In this document: positions 34,970 through 46,894 of the stretch, one piece after another | Layout of the letters: each line of letters opens with the position of its first letter | How positions within the stretch are numbered: position 1 is the first letter of the stretch | Assembly: GCF_032854445.1 (NCBI RefSeq) | Contig: NC_088295.1 | Span: 60,743,249-60,807,248, forward strand | Reading direction: 5' to 3' | DNA: 64,000 nucleotides | From: Liolophura sinensis | Taxonomy: Eukaryota > Mollusca > Polyplacophora > Chitonida > Chitonidae | The notes under the pieces: model-generated | Databases searched by the model: none | What the model saw: only the letters and a program-made list of their open reading frames with translations | What the model was told of the DNA's origin: nothing | Position numbers and translations under genes: made by a program

Positions 34970-36620
34970 ACATAAATGGCTAGGCGGACAAAACAAGTAT
35001 TTATGCCGCTCTATAAAAGTACTGTGCATTAAAGACATTAGATATGTCAACCCTACTTCATATTTTCATTGGGAAAATATGGGGTCTTCATGTTCTATAT
35101 GATCCTTAATTAGAGCTTTAAATCTTTGTCTCTGCATTCATACCTGACAAGACAAGGCTGTAAAATCACATTTGTTTTTTTAATGCTGCTCTATTAAATT
35201 AAATTTAAAAAAAAATTATTAAATCCCTTGTATTGTCTTCTGTCGTGCACGTCACTTCACGTTCAGGTGAATAAAATAGGGTACCCCTGTCTGTATAGAC
35301 CCCTCAATGACCCATATATACAACAAAAGATTTAAAGGAAAAGAAAATTTAAATATCAATCAAATACCATTGAAAAGTGTATGAATTTCCTCGCAGGTGC
35401 ATGCCACATAAAAATTCTAATATGCACTTCAAGGTGATAAATTATAAGTAAAGTGTGTTTGGAGGAGAATTGCTGTCGGAAACCGCCGAAGTGCAGTTCG
35501 TACAATTCCGGTAGAACTCTTCTTCCTCGAAGGTAGCGAACAGCACAGTTCGTTTCCCGCTTGATTATCGGGAAACCGGAATGTTGGACGTACTTCCGAG
35601 TTTACATGAACAAGCCGGCAGTTTTAAATTACAGGATGTTAAAGATGGAGGACGCGATGGACGCTTTGCCGTATTCAGGCTTTACGTGTATGGCGAGGAA
35701 AAATTGCAAAATTATGCAGCAGGCACCACCAGATAGAACAAAAATATGCTCTTTTTAGACTATACTGTTATGTTTTTAAGTCTTCTTCTCCTTTACGTCT
35801 GATATGTACAATTTAAAGGGCTGTGGTGACAAAACCGCCATTTATGCCGCTCTAGAAAAACATATTCAATAAAAGAACTTTTCGTCCAATTTGCATAAGG
35901 TACATGTGGGGTCTTCATGTTCCTTAATTAAGGCCACCCAGCTTGATTGTCGTATCCAAACCTGGGACGAATGGGCTTTGGAATCACATTAAGTGCCTTT
36001 GTTCTGCTCTAACGTGCTATCAGATCTCTCCAAACACCCTCTGTCGTGCATGCCAGTTCAAGTGAAGGTCAATAAAATGGGGTCACCCTGTCTACATAGA
36101 CTCGAAAATGACCACACATACAACAAAATATTTATGTCTAATATGTACAAATTAAATGGATATGGTGAAATACTGTCATATGTATCGCTCTAGAAAGACG
36201 TTCTGTAATAAGAGATTCAATATATGAATGTTCCATCTAATTTTACGAGATACATATGAGGGTTTCATGCTTGTTCTACATGACCCTTACTATGATCTCT
36301 CATCCCGACCATACCTGAGAAGAATAGGCTTTGGAATTACATCATTTTCTTTTGAGCCGCTCTGAAGTCTCAGAAAATCCGTTCACAAATCTACTATCGC
36401 AAACGCAAGTTCAAAGTTCAGGCCTTCATCTCGCTAATGACCATATTTACAAGTAAAGATAACAGTTTAATACATGTGTGTATAATTTAAATTGTTCTGG
36501 TGACAAGAGCGTCATTTGTGCCGCTCTACTACCAGAAGAATTTAACATATCAACGTTTCGCCCAATTTCTATTGCTTTATTTTAAGTATGGGTCTTCATA
36601 TTCTGTATGACGTTAATTAG
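34970..36620 (+). repeat. Array of about 310-340 bp diverged repeats
   Basis: Recurrent order of phrases: GTGACAAAA, TTATGCCGCTCTA, TATGGGGTCTTCATGTTC, CCTTAATTA, TGTCGTGCA, AATAAAATGGGGTC, starting near 34985, 35823, 36160 and 36495 (last copy truncated). An inverted relative occurs in each copy of the 3.25 kb duplication (about 40665-40830 and 44930-45090). No coding capacity; satellite or miniature transposon, unnamed. Confidence 0.55.
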
Positions 36621-37555
36621 CCAACAAAGCAAAACGACCGCACCAAGAATATTTAAACAAAGACTATTGTTACTTTTGTTACTGTTATTGTTACTGATTG
36701 CCTTTATTTTTTAAATTTACACTGGCGCTCTATGCGAGTGGGGGAAAGAGGTGGATTTTTAAACTATATTTCAGTGACAAACTGCAAATAAAAATACGTA
36801 GAAGCTTACGAACAAATAAAAGCCTTAACGAAATTATTCATAACCTTGCCACTTTGTAAGAATCAGTTCCTACCTAAATTCACACGATGCTGTGCTTCTA
36901 AAATTTAATATTCATGACCTCTCCGCTGCTCACGGTTCATTTTTGTAAATCTCGAATTTCACAGATGAAGATGGCGCAGAGCATGCTATAATTCATCACT
37001 GCTATACTTTGGTAAAGTAATAGGACCCACCAATTTTCCAGATTCATGTTTGACATCAGTGGAAATGCAGAAAGCATACACAGCTCACTGTCTGTGGCCC
37101 TACAAACCTACATGCAATAATGCATGGTTAGGCCATGCGTTATAAGCAGCCACAAAAATGAAAGTTCCACCCGAAGTTACAGAAGAGATCGCTCCAGAAA
37201 TGAGAAGCAAAGCTGAATAACACAGCTTCGTTTTGCTCTTACTTTCAGGGGCCATTTGCTACAATATTCTTCAAATACATTTAAACCAGGAGAACATTTT
37301 CAGTTTTGGGTAGAATATTTGTATCGTCGGAATGTAAAATTATAAAGATAAGTATATGTACATGTAATTCCCTTTCAGTTTCTTCAGAAATGTAGGTAAA
37401 TCCACTTACGTTATTGTTTAGCTAAAAGTCTCCAAAATCGTTCAAATATAATGAAAATAAGAGAGGGAGTAAGTTTTCCGCCTGTCTCACAGCAGATTGA
37501 CACATAAAATGATCACTATTCTGTTTTCCACTTGAAATACATAACTTCACCGTTG

Positions 37556-37793
37556 CTCAGTTGGTTATCCCGCTAGCGCAGCGTAATGACCCAGAAACCT
37601 CTCACCAATGCGGTCGCTGTGAGTTCAAGTCCAGCTAATACTGGCTTCCTCTCCGACCGTACGTGGGAAGGTCTGCCAGCCACCTGCGGATGGTCGTGGG
37701 TTTCCTCCCATCACAATGCTGACCGCCGTCGTATAAGTGAAATATTCTTGGGGACGGCATAAAACACCAATCAAGTAAATAAATAAATAAATA
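37556..37793 (+). repeat. tRNA-derived SINE, near full-length copy
   Basis: The head resembles a tRNA with pol III promoter boxes: an A-box region around GCTCAGTTGGTTATCC and a B box AGTTCAAGTCC near 37622. Then comes the body (GTACGTGGGAAGGTCTGCCA, GGATGGTCGTGGGTTTCCTC, GACCGCCGTCGTATAAGTGA, AATATTCTTGGGGACGGC) and an (AAATA)n tail. This is the best copy in the window for defining the family. Confidence 0.8.
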
Positions 37794-38018
37794 ATCCTAA
37801 CCATTCATAGTTTTTGCCGCAGTTCATCATGCCGAACTCTTGCCAAAAGTCAACAAATATGCAAAATAATATTTTCATTCTATTAAAATAATAATAGATA
37901 AGTGGGTGTAAGACGAAGATGTTATCTGACGACAAATAACCCTGTCTAAAACCTGTCAGTGCCTGCGATATGCATGAACGTGTCTCATAATGTAAATTAA
38001 GCCCGTTGCCTGGGCAAC

Positions 38019-39270
38019 TTAGAATAGTGATTTGTCTGTAATTTTGGGGTCAGCATTTGATGGTTTACTCTTATATACGGAGCTATTAATCCCAACCACC
38101 CAACTCTCAGATAAACACTCGGAATCAAGCGTAACATTAAATAACTTAATATAAATGGGTAGATTTATATCACAGGTGCATGTAATGTATTTATTTAGAA
38201 TTCCGTCTTCACCCGATGCCCTAATATTTTCCAATTTCTGAATTACAACAGTAATTTCTTCTGCGATGGTGAAGTGATCTAATACACCATTAGGACGATA
38301 CTTCAATGTCTCCAACTGCGTTCAAGAGCAATCAGGACCAAGTGCATTTATATGTAACTAATGATGGAATATGGATAGATCAAAGGTCTCGCTATTTTCC
38401 TCCTTTACTAAGAATTTCCAAAACTCCCTTGGATCGCTTGCAAAAGATTTGATATTTTTAAACATATTTTTGTTTAAAATCTGCATGTTTTCACTTCATT
38501 TTTATACATTTTACCAGCTTCCTTCCTGCCATTTTTTTATTTATATTTACAACGATACAGACGGTATCTCTTTTTCTTAATAAGAACCCCTTTCTCTTCT
38601 TGGCACATGCATCTGTAATCCATGGCTTTCTTTTCTTTATCCTTTTTCTGATTTTGTTTGCTGTGTTAGCCAATAGTTTTTCCCGCCGTTAAGTAAAAAA
38701 TCTGTTCTATTATGCACGTTATCGTATTTACACCCTGCTTAAATACAACTGGATCAGGCGTAGTTATTGTGTTTTCTAAATTAAATATGCCACTAAGCAC
38801 ATGCTCTAGGGTGTTTTAATAGTATCTACATTAGTAATAATTCCTGATTCTTTTGAAGGATCCATTTCTTATACGTCCGCTCAGAAATATCATTAGGTTA
38901 TATCGCTGCTACATCAAGTTCATGTGCATATAATACTAATACAATTGGGTTATGTATAGAAGATAGCACTGGATCAATCTCTAATACAATAAACTCTGTA
39001 ACACTCCTGAATAGACACGGACTACCTATGGAATAATCAAGTAAGCTGACGTTTTTAGATGTCACATTACCTATCCCTTTATCTTGTCATATTCTACCAT
39101 TCACTATAAACATATTTGTGTTCTTCAAGCAATCTACGAGTTTGCATCCCCAATTGTTCCCTCTGTTATTGTCCTTGGAGCATCTCATTAAAGGGATACC
39201 AACAGAATAATTAGATGACACTAGGATGAGGGGATTTCGTGTGTCTGTTAAACAGTCGTTGTCAACATAA
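38019..39270 (-). pseudogene. LINE retrotransposon relic (endonuclease end to early RT)
   Basis: Three protein-like pieces in order on the minus strand: the end of an AP-like endonuclease (around 39240-38830: RCSKDNNRGNNWGCKL, MFIVNGR, SLLDYSIGS), a basic linker (38673-38491: RKPWITDACAKKRKGF), and the start of a reverse transcriptase (38315-38019: HFTIAEEITVVIQKLENIRA, SGEDGILNKYI, LFNVTLDSECLSESWVVGIN). This is the normal order in ORF2 of jockey/CR1-type LINEs. Both ends are missing and stops separate the pieces; no YxDD box remains. Confidence 0.65.
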
Positions 39271-39277
39271 TGTATTT

Positions 39278-39537
39278 GATTTATTTATTTCATTTGTGTT
39301 TTACGCCGTACTCAAGAATATTTCACTAATACGACGGCGACCAGCAGGATGGTGGAGGAAAACTGAGCAGAGCCCGGATTAAACCCACGACCATCTGCAG
39401 GTTGCTGTCACACCTTCCAGCATACGACCGGAGAGAAAGCCAGCACCGGCCGAACTCACAGCGACAGCCTTGGTGACAGGCTCATGGGTCATTACGCTGT
39501 GCTAGCGCGCTGACCAACACAGCCCCGGAGGCCCCCT
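39278..39537 (-). repeat. tRNA-derived SINE, near full-length, spanning a duplication breakpoint
   Basis: Minus orientation: tail at 39278, core TTACGCCGTACTCAAGAATA, tRNA-like head ending near 39537 (CTGTGCTAGCGCGCTGACCA). The left end of the 3.25 kb duplication falls inside it at 39340. The part from 39340 on recurs at 42593-42790. Confidence 0.78.
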
Positions 39538-41144
39538 GTCAAAATAATTAGAACCTTATGGAGAGATACGCACTACCATAGAGAAGGTTTTCTCTGAATA
39601 ACTTTTTCGACCCTTCGTTTTTTCAATATATTAAAATGTTTAATGTCAACAATGTCTGCATTGTATATGTTTCATTCTGTAACAAAAAAAATAACAAATA
39701 TTTCGAAGTGCGGAGAAAGTAATTTAAATTTTCGTCCCCACATACTCTGACTTCAACTGGCGTGAATCGCCAGTACTGGCCAAATAGTCCCGCGACACTA
39801 GGCCACGTTCGCCCCACTTAAAGTAAAGTGATTCGCTGCCTGTCTTTTTACTGTCGTCATCTGTTAAGTTTGCCTGTTTATGAGGCTCTGGAAGGTCAAT
39901 ACGTGTCTTGGAGATGGTCGGCTAATTGTGTTGCAGGTCGTGTTTGGCTTGGACATACAAGTAAGCGGTCGACTGGGAAGCTCTCATGTCCTATGGTCTG
40001 TGGAGGGAGGGACACCGGGATTGCAGGATAGAATGTAAACCTAGTAGGCGTGTGCAGCTTGTTATGTGTCAAACGTTACATAGCTGACTGTTTACGTACA
40101 GATTATCCATAACAAGCCTGGCCACGTGACCCTTATTTCCGGCTGGTCTCATAATAGTGTAAAGGCGGCGACGTTTTTCTAGGACTTTAGCCGGGAATTG
40201 TTGCCCAGTATTATGATCCGTGCAATTTTACCCTCGCTACCTGTTTCTATAATTCCCTGGACTCGCATCTAGAAAATTTGGGGACGATTAGGCGGCATGG
40301 TCGAGCATGCTTTTGACTTGGACGACCTATTCGATGAAGTCACTCAAGATCGATCATCTTCTGTACCTAATTTTTCTTTCAAGAACTGTTTTGCCAAAAC
40401 TAAATAAACTTGCAACGATATTTGACTTCTCTATTCCGTCATTTTGCTCACCAGAGATAATAACATTACAACTAGTCGACGTTCTAAATCTAGGTCATTT
40501 TTGGTTGGATACAAACAGGAAAACCCCATTTTATTGACCTAAAATCCGGCTGGTGGGCACAACAGATGAACTTTGAACAGATTTACTAGCATTTAAGGTT
40601 ACACAAAAGGAACAAATGCAACCCCTTAGCCATTTCTTCACAGATATGAATAGAACGATCAACATGGGTGGCCCTAATTAAAAGTCATAGAGAACATGAA
40701 GAGCCTATATTCAGCCAATGAAAACTGGGTGGAACGTTCATATATTGAATTTTCCTTGAACACAATGTCTTTCCAGGGCGGTACAAGTGGCAGTTTTGTG
40801 ACCAGAACAATTTATATTATAGATATTAAACGTTAATGTTTTTTCTGTATATCTGGGTTATTTTTCGGCTTATACAGATTAAAAACCCATTTTACTGACC
40901 TTCAGTTGGACTGGTGTGCACGATAGTTGTCATTTGAAGAGATTTAATGTTTTGAAGATGTTTGGGACTGAGTTATAGCGCTAAGCGTTAACATTGTCGT
41001 ATATGGAAAATGAATGGAGACCTGTGGCCATGTCTGTGACGACTTAAGCAAGGGAGATAGATTACAACGAACGCGGTTGCACGATGTAAAGTTTTTGCTT
41101 ATCTCCCTTGGGTTATGTTAAAAGATTGTTGCGTTTCAGTTATT

Positions 41145-41290
41145 TATTGCTTCGACTGGTGTTTTACGCCGTACTCAAGAATATTTCACTTATACGACGG
41201 CGGCCAGCATTATGGTGGGAGGAAACCGGGCAGAGCCGTGGGAAAACCCACGACCATCCGCAGGCTGCTGACAGATATTCCCATGTACTG
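41145..41290 (-). repeat. tRNA-derived SINE fragment in duplication copy A
   Basis: Minus-orientation core (TTTTACGCCGTACTCAAGAA, TATACGACGGCGGCCAGCAT) without the tRNA head. The same fragment is repeated in copy B at about 45406-45551. Confidence 0.75.
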
Positions 41291-41857
41291 TTCCGTTTGA
41301 TAATATATCTTCCACACAGGAACAGAATAAGAGATACCCATTAAATATACTTTTTTATTAATAACAATGATAGCGCTCACATCAGCTTTCATGTGCCCTT
41401 GATGCCCTTTTTTGATGTTTTAACATCAGGCTGATAGCTCTATTTGTTGTTTTTCAGATTGTTCCATGCTCTGCTGTGTGTGGGTCCCTTATGACAAGTT
41501 ATCGATAACACTAAATCACGTGACTGGATAAAGGACTGCATTGTTCTTTTTTTTCTTTGTTAGTGGGGGTGGGGGGTGGAGGGGGGTGATGGGGAGTGCA
41601 GTTTGAGGGATTATGGTGCATACATGTGTCATGAGTGAACGTCACTTGACGCCATTTAAAAACACACTACATATGGAAGACAAACTTTTGAAACATTTCA
41701 AGTGGAAAGCAATGAAAATGTCAGAAAATGCTAATCACTTAAAACTACATGAAGGAGATAAGCTCGCAAAAAGTTGAGACATACCCAAGTTAATTAAAGC
41801 AGATTAGTTTTGCCTTCTGTGTTGAATAAGTAATATTTTACTTGGAATACAAATTAC

Positions 41858-42202
41858 CTTTCACATCCAGAGTAACACTGACACTCCTGCCTGCATACTG
41901 ACATGACCATGTGCCCCGGCCCATGTCTTCTGTGACATTCTTTATCGTCACTGTGTAAACCTCCTCGCCGTTGATGTTCTGACATCCCCCTGATGACCCG
42001 GCTGGTGATTCTGGTGATACCCGTATTGATGATGTACACTCATGGGAGGAGTATACACGGTATGTGTTCAGACTACGGCTGTAATAGCAGGCCGCCCTAT
42101 TCACGTCAACTGCCGATCTGGTTATCTTAAACAGCAGGGTAAACGGACGACCGGTCACGACATCCCCTAGTGCTGTGATTTTCACACCTGACGCAGAGAG
42201 TG
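41858..42202 (-). CDS. Ig-superfamily receptor, exon 2a: first Ig domain, proximal duplicate copy
   Basis: Same 345-nt phase 1-1 exon as 46132-46476, with the same splice sites and the same encoded protein; only the (ATT)n tract before the acceptor differs (longer here). It sits in the first copy of the 3.25 kb tandem duplication. No second signal-peptide exon is present between the copies, so this exon depends on the start at 47451. Either the mature protein has two identical N-terminal Ig domains, the copies are spliced alternatively, or the duplication is an assembly artefact of two haplotypes. The next exon is 21.8 kb away at 20065. Confidence 0.75.
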
Positions 42203-43159
42203 CTATAATAATAATAATAATAATAATAATAATGCTCAAATGTCTACTCGAACTAAAAAACAACGCAAAGAGAGATTATTTTGACACTGGTAAACATATC
42301 CCGGTATTAGTAAACCTGCATAAACGATACTTACTGTGATAATGATGAATATCCATTTTCTGATGATTTTGAATAAAATACGTGTTAATTATTACACAAA
42401 ACAGTTAAACAAAAAGTGCAACATAAAACCCTTTCGTACATTTATTTTGACTGATAACGAAGATCGGCAAGGTCCCGCTCAGAGCTCCACAAATGTGAGA
42501 GCTGGCGAATGTACAGTCATATTCCTTACTATTCAAGCGGCTTTAATGACCAGTTCACAAACTCTTCCGTTTAAGACATGTTTTTTGTTAACACCAGCAG
42601 GATGGTGGAGGAAAACTGAGCAGAGCCCGGATTAAACCCACGACCATCTGCAGGTTGCTGTCACACCTTCCAGCATACGACCGGAGAGAAAGCCAGCACC
42701 GGCCGAACTCACAGCGACAGCCTTGGTGACAGGCTCATGGGTCATTACGCTGTGCTAGCGCGCTGACCAACACAGCCCCGGAGGCCCCCTGTCAAAATAA
42801 TTAGAACCTCATGGAGAGATACGCACTACCATAGAGAAGGTTTTCTCTGAATAACTTTTTCGACCCTTCGTTTTTTCAATATATTAAAATGTTTAATGTC
42901 AACAATGTCTGCATTGTATATGTTTCATTCTGTAACAAAAAAAATAACAAATATTTCGAAGTGCGGAGAAAGTAATTTAAATTTTCGTCCCCACATACTC
43001 TGACTTCAACTGGCGTGAATCGCCAGTACTGGCCAAATAGTCCCGCGACACTAGGCCACGTTCGCCCCACTTAAAGTAAAGTGATTCGCTGCCTGTCTTT
43101 TTACTGTCGTCATCTGTTAAGTTTGCCTGTTTATGAGGCTCTGGAAGGTCAATACGTGT

Positions 43160-44163
43160 TGTTATGTATGACTATTTAACGTCTTCATGTACTGTTAGTC
43201 TGCGGACCTTTGTGTTGTATGTTATAAGCATAACAGGCCCTGTTATATATGTACAGCGCGGACCTGGCTGAAAGCACCTTGTTCAAGGCTCTGTTTATTT
43301 AACTGGCTGTTCATTGGCTGTTAATTCTGTGTCTAAGAATAGTTGAATCCACCTGGCACGTATATAAGCCGTGTTTTCTGTGCAGAGGGGAGGTATTTTT
43401 GCTGCGTCCACTGGGAGCCAGGAGAGTGTGAGACGCTCTCGTATCGAGTCCATTATTTTGATATGAGATGGTGATGCCAGTTTCATTTGGGAGGACAGAT
43501 TTTTATGCCGGCACCGTTTGTGTACCACAGTAGTACTGATGTCTGGTTTATGTGAATTTCTGCGGAAGTCACGTTTATTGGTGTTCGGATCTTGATTATG
43601 ATTATACAGTGTGGACTGTGTAATTTGTTTATCACGCTGACCTCACCTGACCGACAAGGTCGTCAAGGACTCTAAACTGAAGTTTTCAGTTTTGCAAAGG
43701 ACGTTCGTTCTGCCACAAGGTGACATTACTCTACGTCTCTGAACGGCTCGTTTGTGAGTTTCTGCGGGAGCTGACTGTTCTAAAGTGGATTATACCTCCA
43801 TGCCTGTATTTACCCTGTGTTGTGCTCTGCGGGTGTGACGTCATTCAAAGGCTTGACTGTTCCAGCTCTGTGTAACCTGTGTACTGTGTTCGTGTTCGCT
43901 AACCTGGCGAAGTACCTGTATAGGACAATTTGTGAATTGTGTGTTTATCCCATGGTCTTTACGTTGGATTTCCTGGAATACATTCCTTGGGATGCAAAGG
44001 TGAACTGGAAACTTGTAAAGACCGGTAATACTGATGTGTATGTTGTTGTTGTTGTTGAACTGTCTGTAAAACTGTACGTCTCATTTTATATATAAAGCAT
44101 TGTTTACATTGTAATATTGGGTCACCGAGTCTGTTTTCTGTTGCTGTTTTCAATACCGTAACA
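43160..44163 (+). mobile_element. Solo LTR of an LTR retrotransposon
   Basis: A 1,004-bp insertion relative to copy A. It begins TGTTATG and ends CGTAACA (TG...CA, with TGTTA/TAACA inverted ends) and is flanked by GTGT on both sides (43156-43159, 44164-44167), present once in the empty site. A TATA box (GTATATAAGCC) lies at 43360-43370, and a TATAAA element near the 3' end (44090-44096) may serve the poly(A) signal, so the likely transcription direction is plus. No internal retroelement genes remain. A 4-bp target duplication would suit a Gypsy-type element. The 92- and 124-codon frames inside are not supported as genes. Confidence 0.85.
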
Positions 44164-45405
44164 GTGTCTTGGAGATGGTCGGCTAATTGTGTTGCAGGTC
44201 GTGTTTGGCTTGGACATACAAGTAAGCGGTCGACTGGGAAGCTCTCATGTCCTATGGTCTGTGGAGGGAGGGACACCGGGATTGCTGGGTAGAATGTAAA
44301 CCTAGTAGGCGTGTGCAGCTTGTTATGTGTCAAACGTTACATAGCTGACTGTTTACATACAGATTATCCATAACAAGCCTGGCCACGTGACCCTTATTTC
44401 CGGCTGGTCTCATAATAGTGTAAAGGCGGCGACGTTTTTCTAGGACTTTAGCCGGGAATTGTTGCCCAGTATTATGATCCGTGCAATTTTACCCTCGCTA
44501 CCTGTTTCTCTAATTCCCTGGACTCGCATCTAGAAAATTTGGGGACGATTAGGCGGCATGGTCGAGCATGCTTTTGACTTGGACGACCTATTCGATGAAG
44601 TCACTCAAGATCGATCATCTTCTGTACCTAATTTTTCTTTCAAGAACTGTTTTGCCAAAACTAAATAAACTTGCAACGATATTTGACTTCTCTATTCCGT
44701 CATTTTGCTCACCAGAGATAATAACATTACAACTAGTCGACGTTCTAAATCTAGGTCATTTTTGGTTGGATACAAACAGGAAAACCCCATTTTATTGACC
44801 TAAAATCCGGCTGGTGGGCACAACAGATGAACTTTAAACAGATTTACTAGCATTTAAGGTTACACAAAAGGAACAAATGCAACCCCTTAGCCATTTCTTC
44901 ACAGGTATGGATAGAACGATCAACATGGGTGGCCCTAATTAAAAGTCATAGAGAACATGAAGAGCCTATATTCAGCCAATGAAAACTGGGTGGAACGTTC
45001 ATATATTGAATTTTCCTTGTACACAATGTCTTTCCAGGGCGGTACAAGTGGTAGTTTTGTGACCAGAACAATTTATATTATAGATATTAAACGTTAATGT
45101 TTTTTCTGTATATCTGGGTTATTTTTCGGCTTATACAGATTAAAAACCCATTTTACTGACCTTCAGTTGGACTGGTGTGCACGATAGTTGTCATTTGAAG
45201 AGATTTAATGTTTTGAAGATGTTTGGGACTGAGTTATAGCGCTAAGCGTTAACATTGTCGTATATGGAAAATGAATGGAGACCTGTGGCCATGTCTGTGA
45301 CGACTTAAGCAAGGGAGATAGATTACAACGAACGCGGTTGCACGATGTAAAGTTTTTGCTTATCTCCCTTGGGTTATGTTAAAAGATTGTTGCGTTTCAG
45401 TTATT

Positions 45406-45551
45406 TATTGCTTCGACTGGTGTTTTACGCCGTACTCAAGAATATTTCACTTATACGACGGCAGCCAGCATTATGGTGGGAGGAAACCGGGCAGAGCCGT
45501 GGGAAAACCCACGACCATCCGCAGGCTGCTGACAGATATTCCCATGTACTG
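45406..45551 (-). repeat. tRNA-derived SINE fragment in duplication copy B
   Basis: Duplicate of 41145-41290 with one visible substitution in the core (GGCGGCCAGC to GGCAGCCAGC). Confidence 0.75.
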
Positions 45552-46131
45552 TTCCGTTTGATAATATATCTTCCACACAGGAACAGAATAAGAGATACCC
45601 ACTAAATATACTTTTTTATTAATAACAATGATAGCGCTCACATCAGCTTTCATGTGCCCTTGATGCCCATTTTTGATGTTTTAACATCAGGCTGATAGCT
45701 CTATTTGTTGTTTTTCAGATTGTTCCATGCTCTGCTGTGTGTGGGTCCCTTATGACAAGTTATCGATAACACTAAATCACGTGACTGGATAAAGGACTGC
45801 ATTGTTCTTTTTTTTCTTTGTTAGTGGGGGTGGGGGGTGGAGGGGGGTGATGGGGAGTGCAGTTTGAGGGATTATGGTGCATACATGTGTCATGAGTGAA
45901 CGTCACTTGACGCCATTTAAAAACACACTACATATGGAAGATATTTATGTATGACAAACTTTTGAAACATTTCAAGTGGAAAGCAATGAAAATGTCAGAA
46001 AATGCTAATCACTTAAAACTACATGAAGGAGATAAGCTCGCAAAAAGTTGAGACATACCCAAGTTAATTAAAGCAGATTAGTTTTGCCTTCTGTGTTGAA
46101 TAAGTAATATTTTACTTGGAATACAAATTAC

Positions 46132-46476
46132 CTTTCACATCCAGAGTAACACTGACACTCCTGCCTGCATACTGACATGACCATGTGCCCCGGCCCATGT
46201 CTTCTGTGACATTCTTTATCGTCACTGTGTAAACCTCCTCGCCGTTGATGTTCTGACATCCCCCTGATGACCCGGCTGGTGATTCTGGTGATACCCGTAT
46301 TGATGATGTACACTCATGGGAGGAGTATACACGGTATGTGTTCAGACTACGGCTGTAATAGCAGGCCGCCCTATTCACGTCAACTGCCGATCTGGTTATC
46401 TTAAACAGCAGGGTAAACGGACGACCGGTCACGACATCCCCTAGTGCTGTGATTTTCACACCTGACGCAGAGAGTG
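46132..46476 (-). CDS. Ig-superfamily receptor, exon 2b: first Ig domain, distal duplicate copy
   Basis: A 345-nt exon, phase 1-1, with acceptor TATAG|CACTCTC and donor AAAG|GTAATT. It encodes a V-like Ig domain with four cysteines: AACYY in the B/C region, SHEC, GGCQN, and the F-strand motif GTWSCQY after NVTEDMGRG (the usual D-x-G-x-Y/W-x-C position). The extra Cys pair suggests a second disulfide. The acceptor tract is an (ATT)n microsatellite, two units shorter than in the other copy. No amino-acid difference from the copy at 41858-42202 is visible over the spliced exon. Because the exon is symmetrical it can be included with the other copy, or one of the two can be skipped, without a frameshift. 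Confidence 0.8.
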
Positions 46477-46894
46477 CTATAATAATAATAATAATAATAA
46501 TGCTCAAATGTCTACTCGAACTAAAAAACAACGCAAAGAGAGATTATTTTGACACTGGTAAACATATCCCGGTATTAGTGAACCTGCATAAACGATACTT
46601 ACTGTGATAATGATGAATATCCATTTTCTGATGATTTTGAATAAAATACGTGTTAATTATTACACAAAACAGTTAAACAAAAAGTGCAACATAAAACCCT
46701 TTCGTACATTTATTTTGACTGATAACGAAGATCGGCAAGGTCCCGCTCAGAGCTCCACAAATGTGAGAGCTGGCGAATGTACAGTCATATTCCTTACTAT
46801 TCAAGCGGCTTTAATGACCAGTTCACAAACTCTTCCGTTTAAGACATGTTTTTTGTTAACACTACATGTAAATGTAGATGTGACATGTATGCTA

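Larger units (their letters stand above)
20066..41857 (-). other. 21.8 kb intron filled with mobile-element remains
   Basis: Between Ig1 and Ig2. No further Ig-like exon with phase 1-1 splice sites was recognised. The individual elements are listed separately; the rest (for example 25250-27050, 32520-34970, 36620-37550) shows nothing I can name. Confidence 0.55.
39340..42592. repeat. Tandem segmental duplication, copy A (3,253 bp)
   Basis: Begins inside a SINE (ACCAGCAGGATGGTGG) and ends at GTTAACAC, where copy B begins directly. It holds the first Ig exon, a minus-orientation SINE piece (41145-41290) and an inverted member of the 34970 repeat family. Differences from copy B that I can see are few: isolated substitutions, a 13-bp indel near 41680, the (AAT)n length, and the LTR present only in B. 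Copy A therefore preserves the pre-insertion state at 39903-39906. Confidence 0.88.
42593..46862. repeat. Tandem segmental duplication, copy B (4,270 bp including a solo LTR)
   Basis: Direct repeat of 39340-42592, lengthened by the LTR at 43160-44163 and its extra 4-bp target copy. It ends at GTTAACAC, after which the sequence is unique for about 30 bp and then a plus-oriented SINE begins. The near identity implies a recent duplication, or two haplotypes assembled in series. Confidence 0.88.

Noticed and set aside
41108-41344. Paired 78-codon frames at 41108 and 45369
   Set aside because: They are translations of a SINE fragment present in both duplication copies.
43817-44333. Open frames on both strands inside and after the solo LTR
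   Set aside because: They cross the LTR boundary or lie in LTR sequence without retroelement motifs; not genes.
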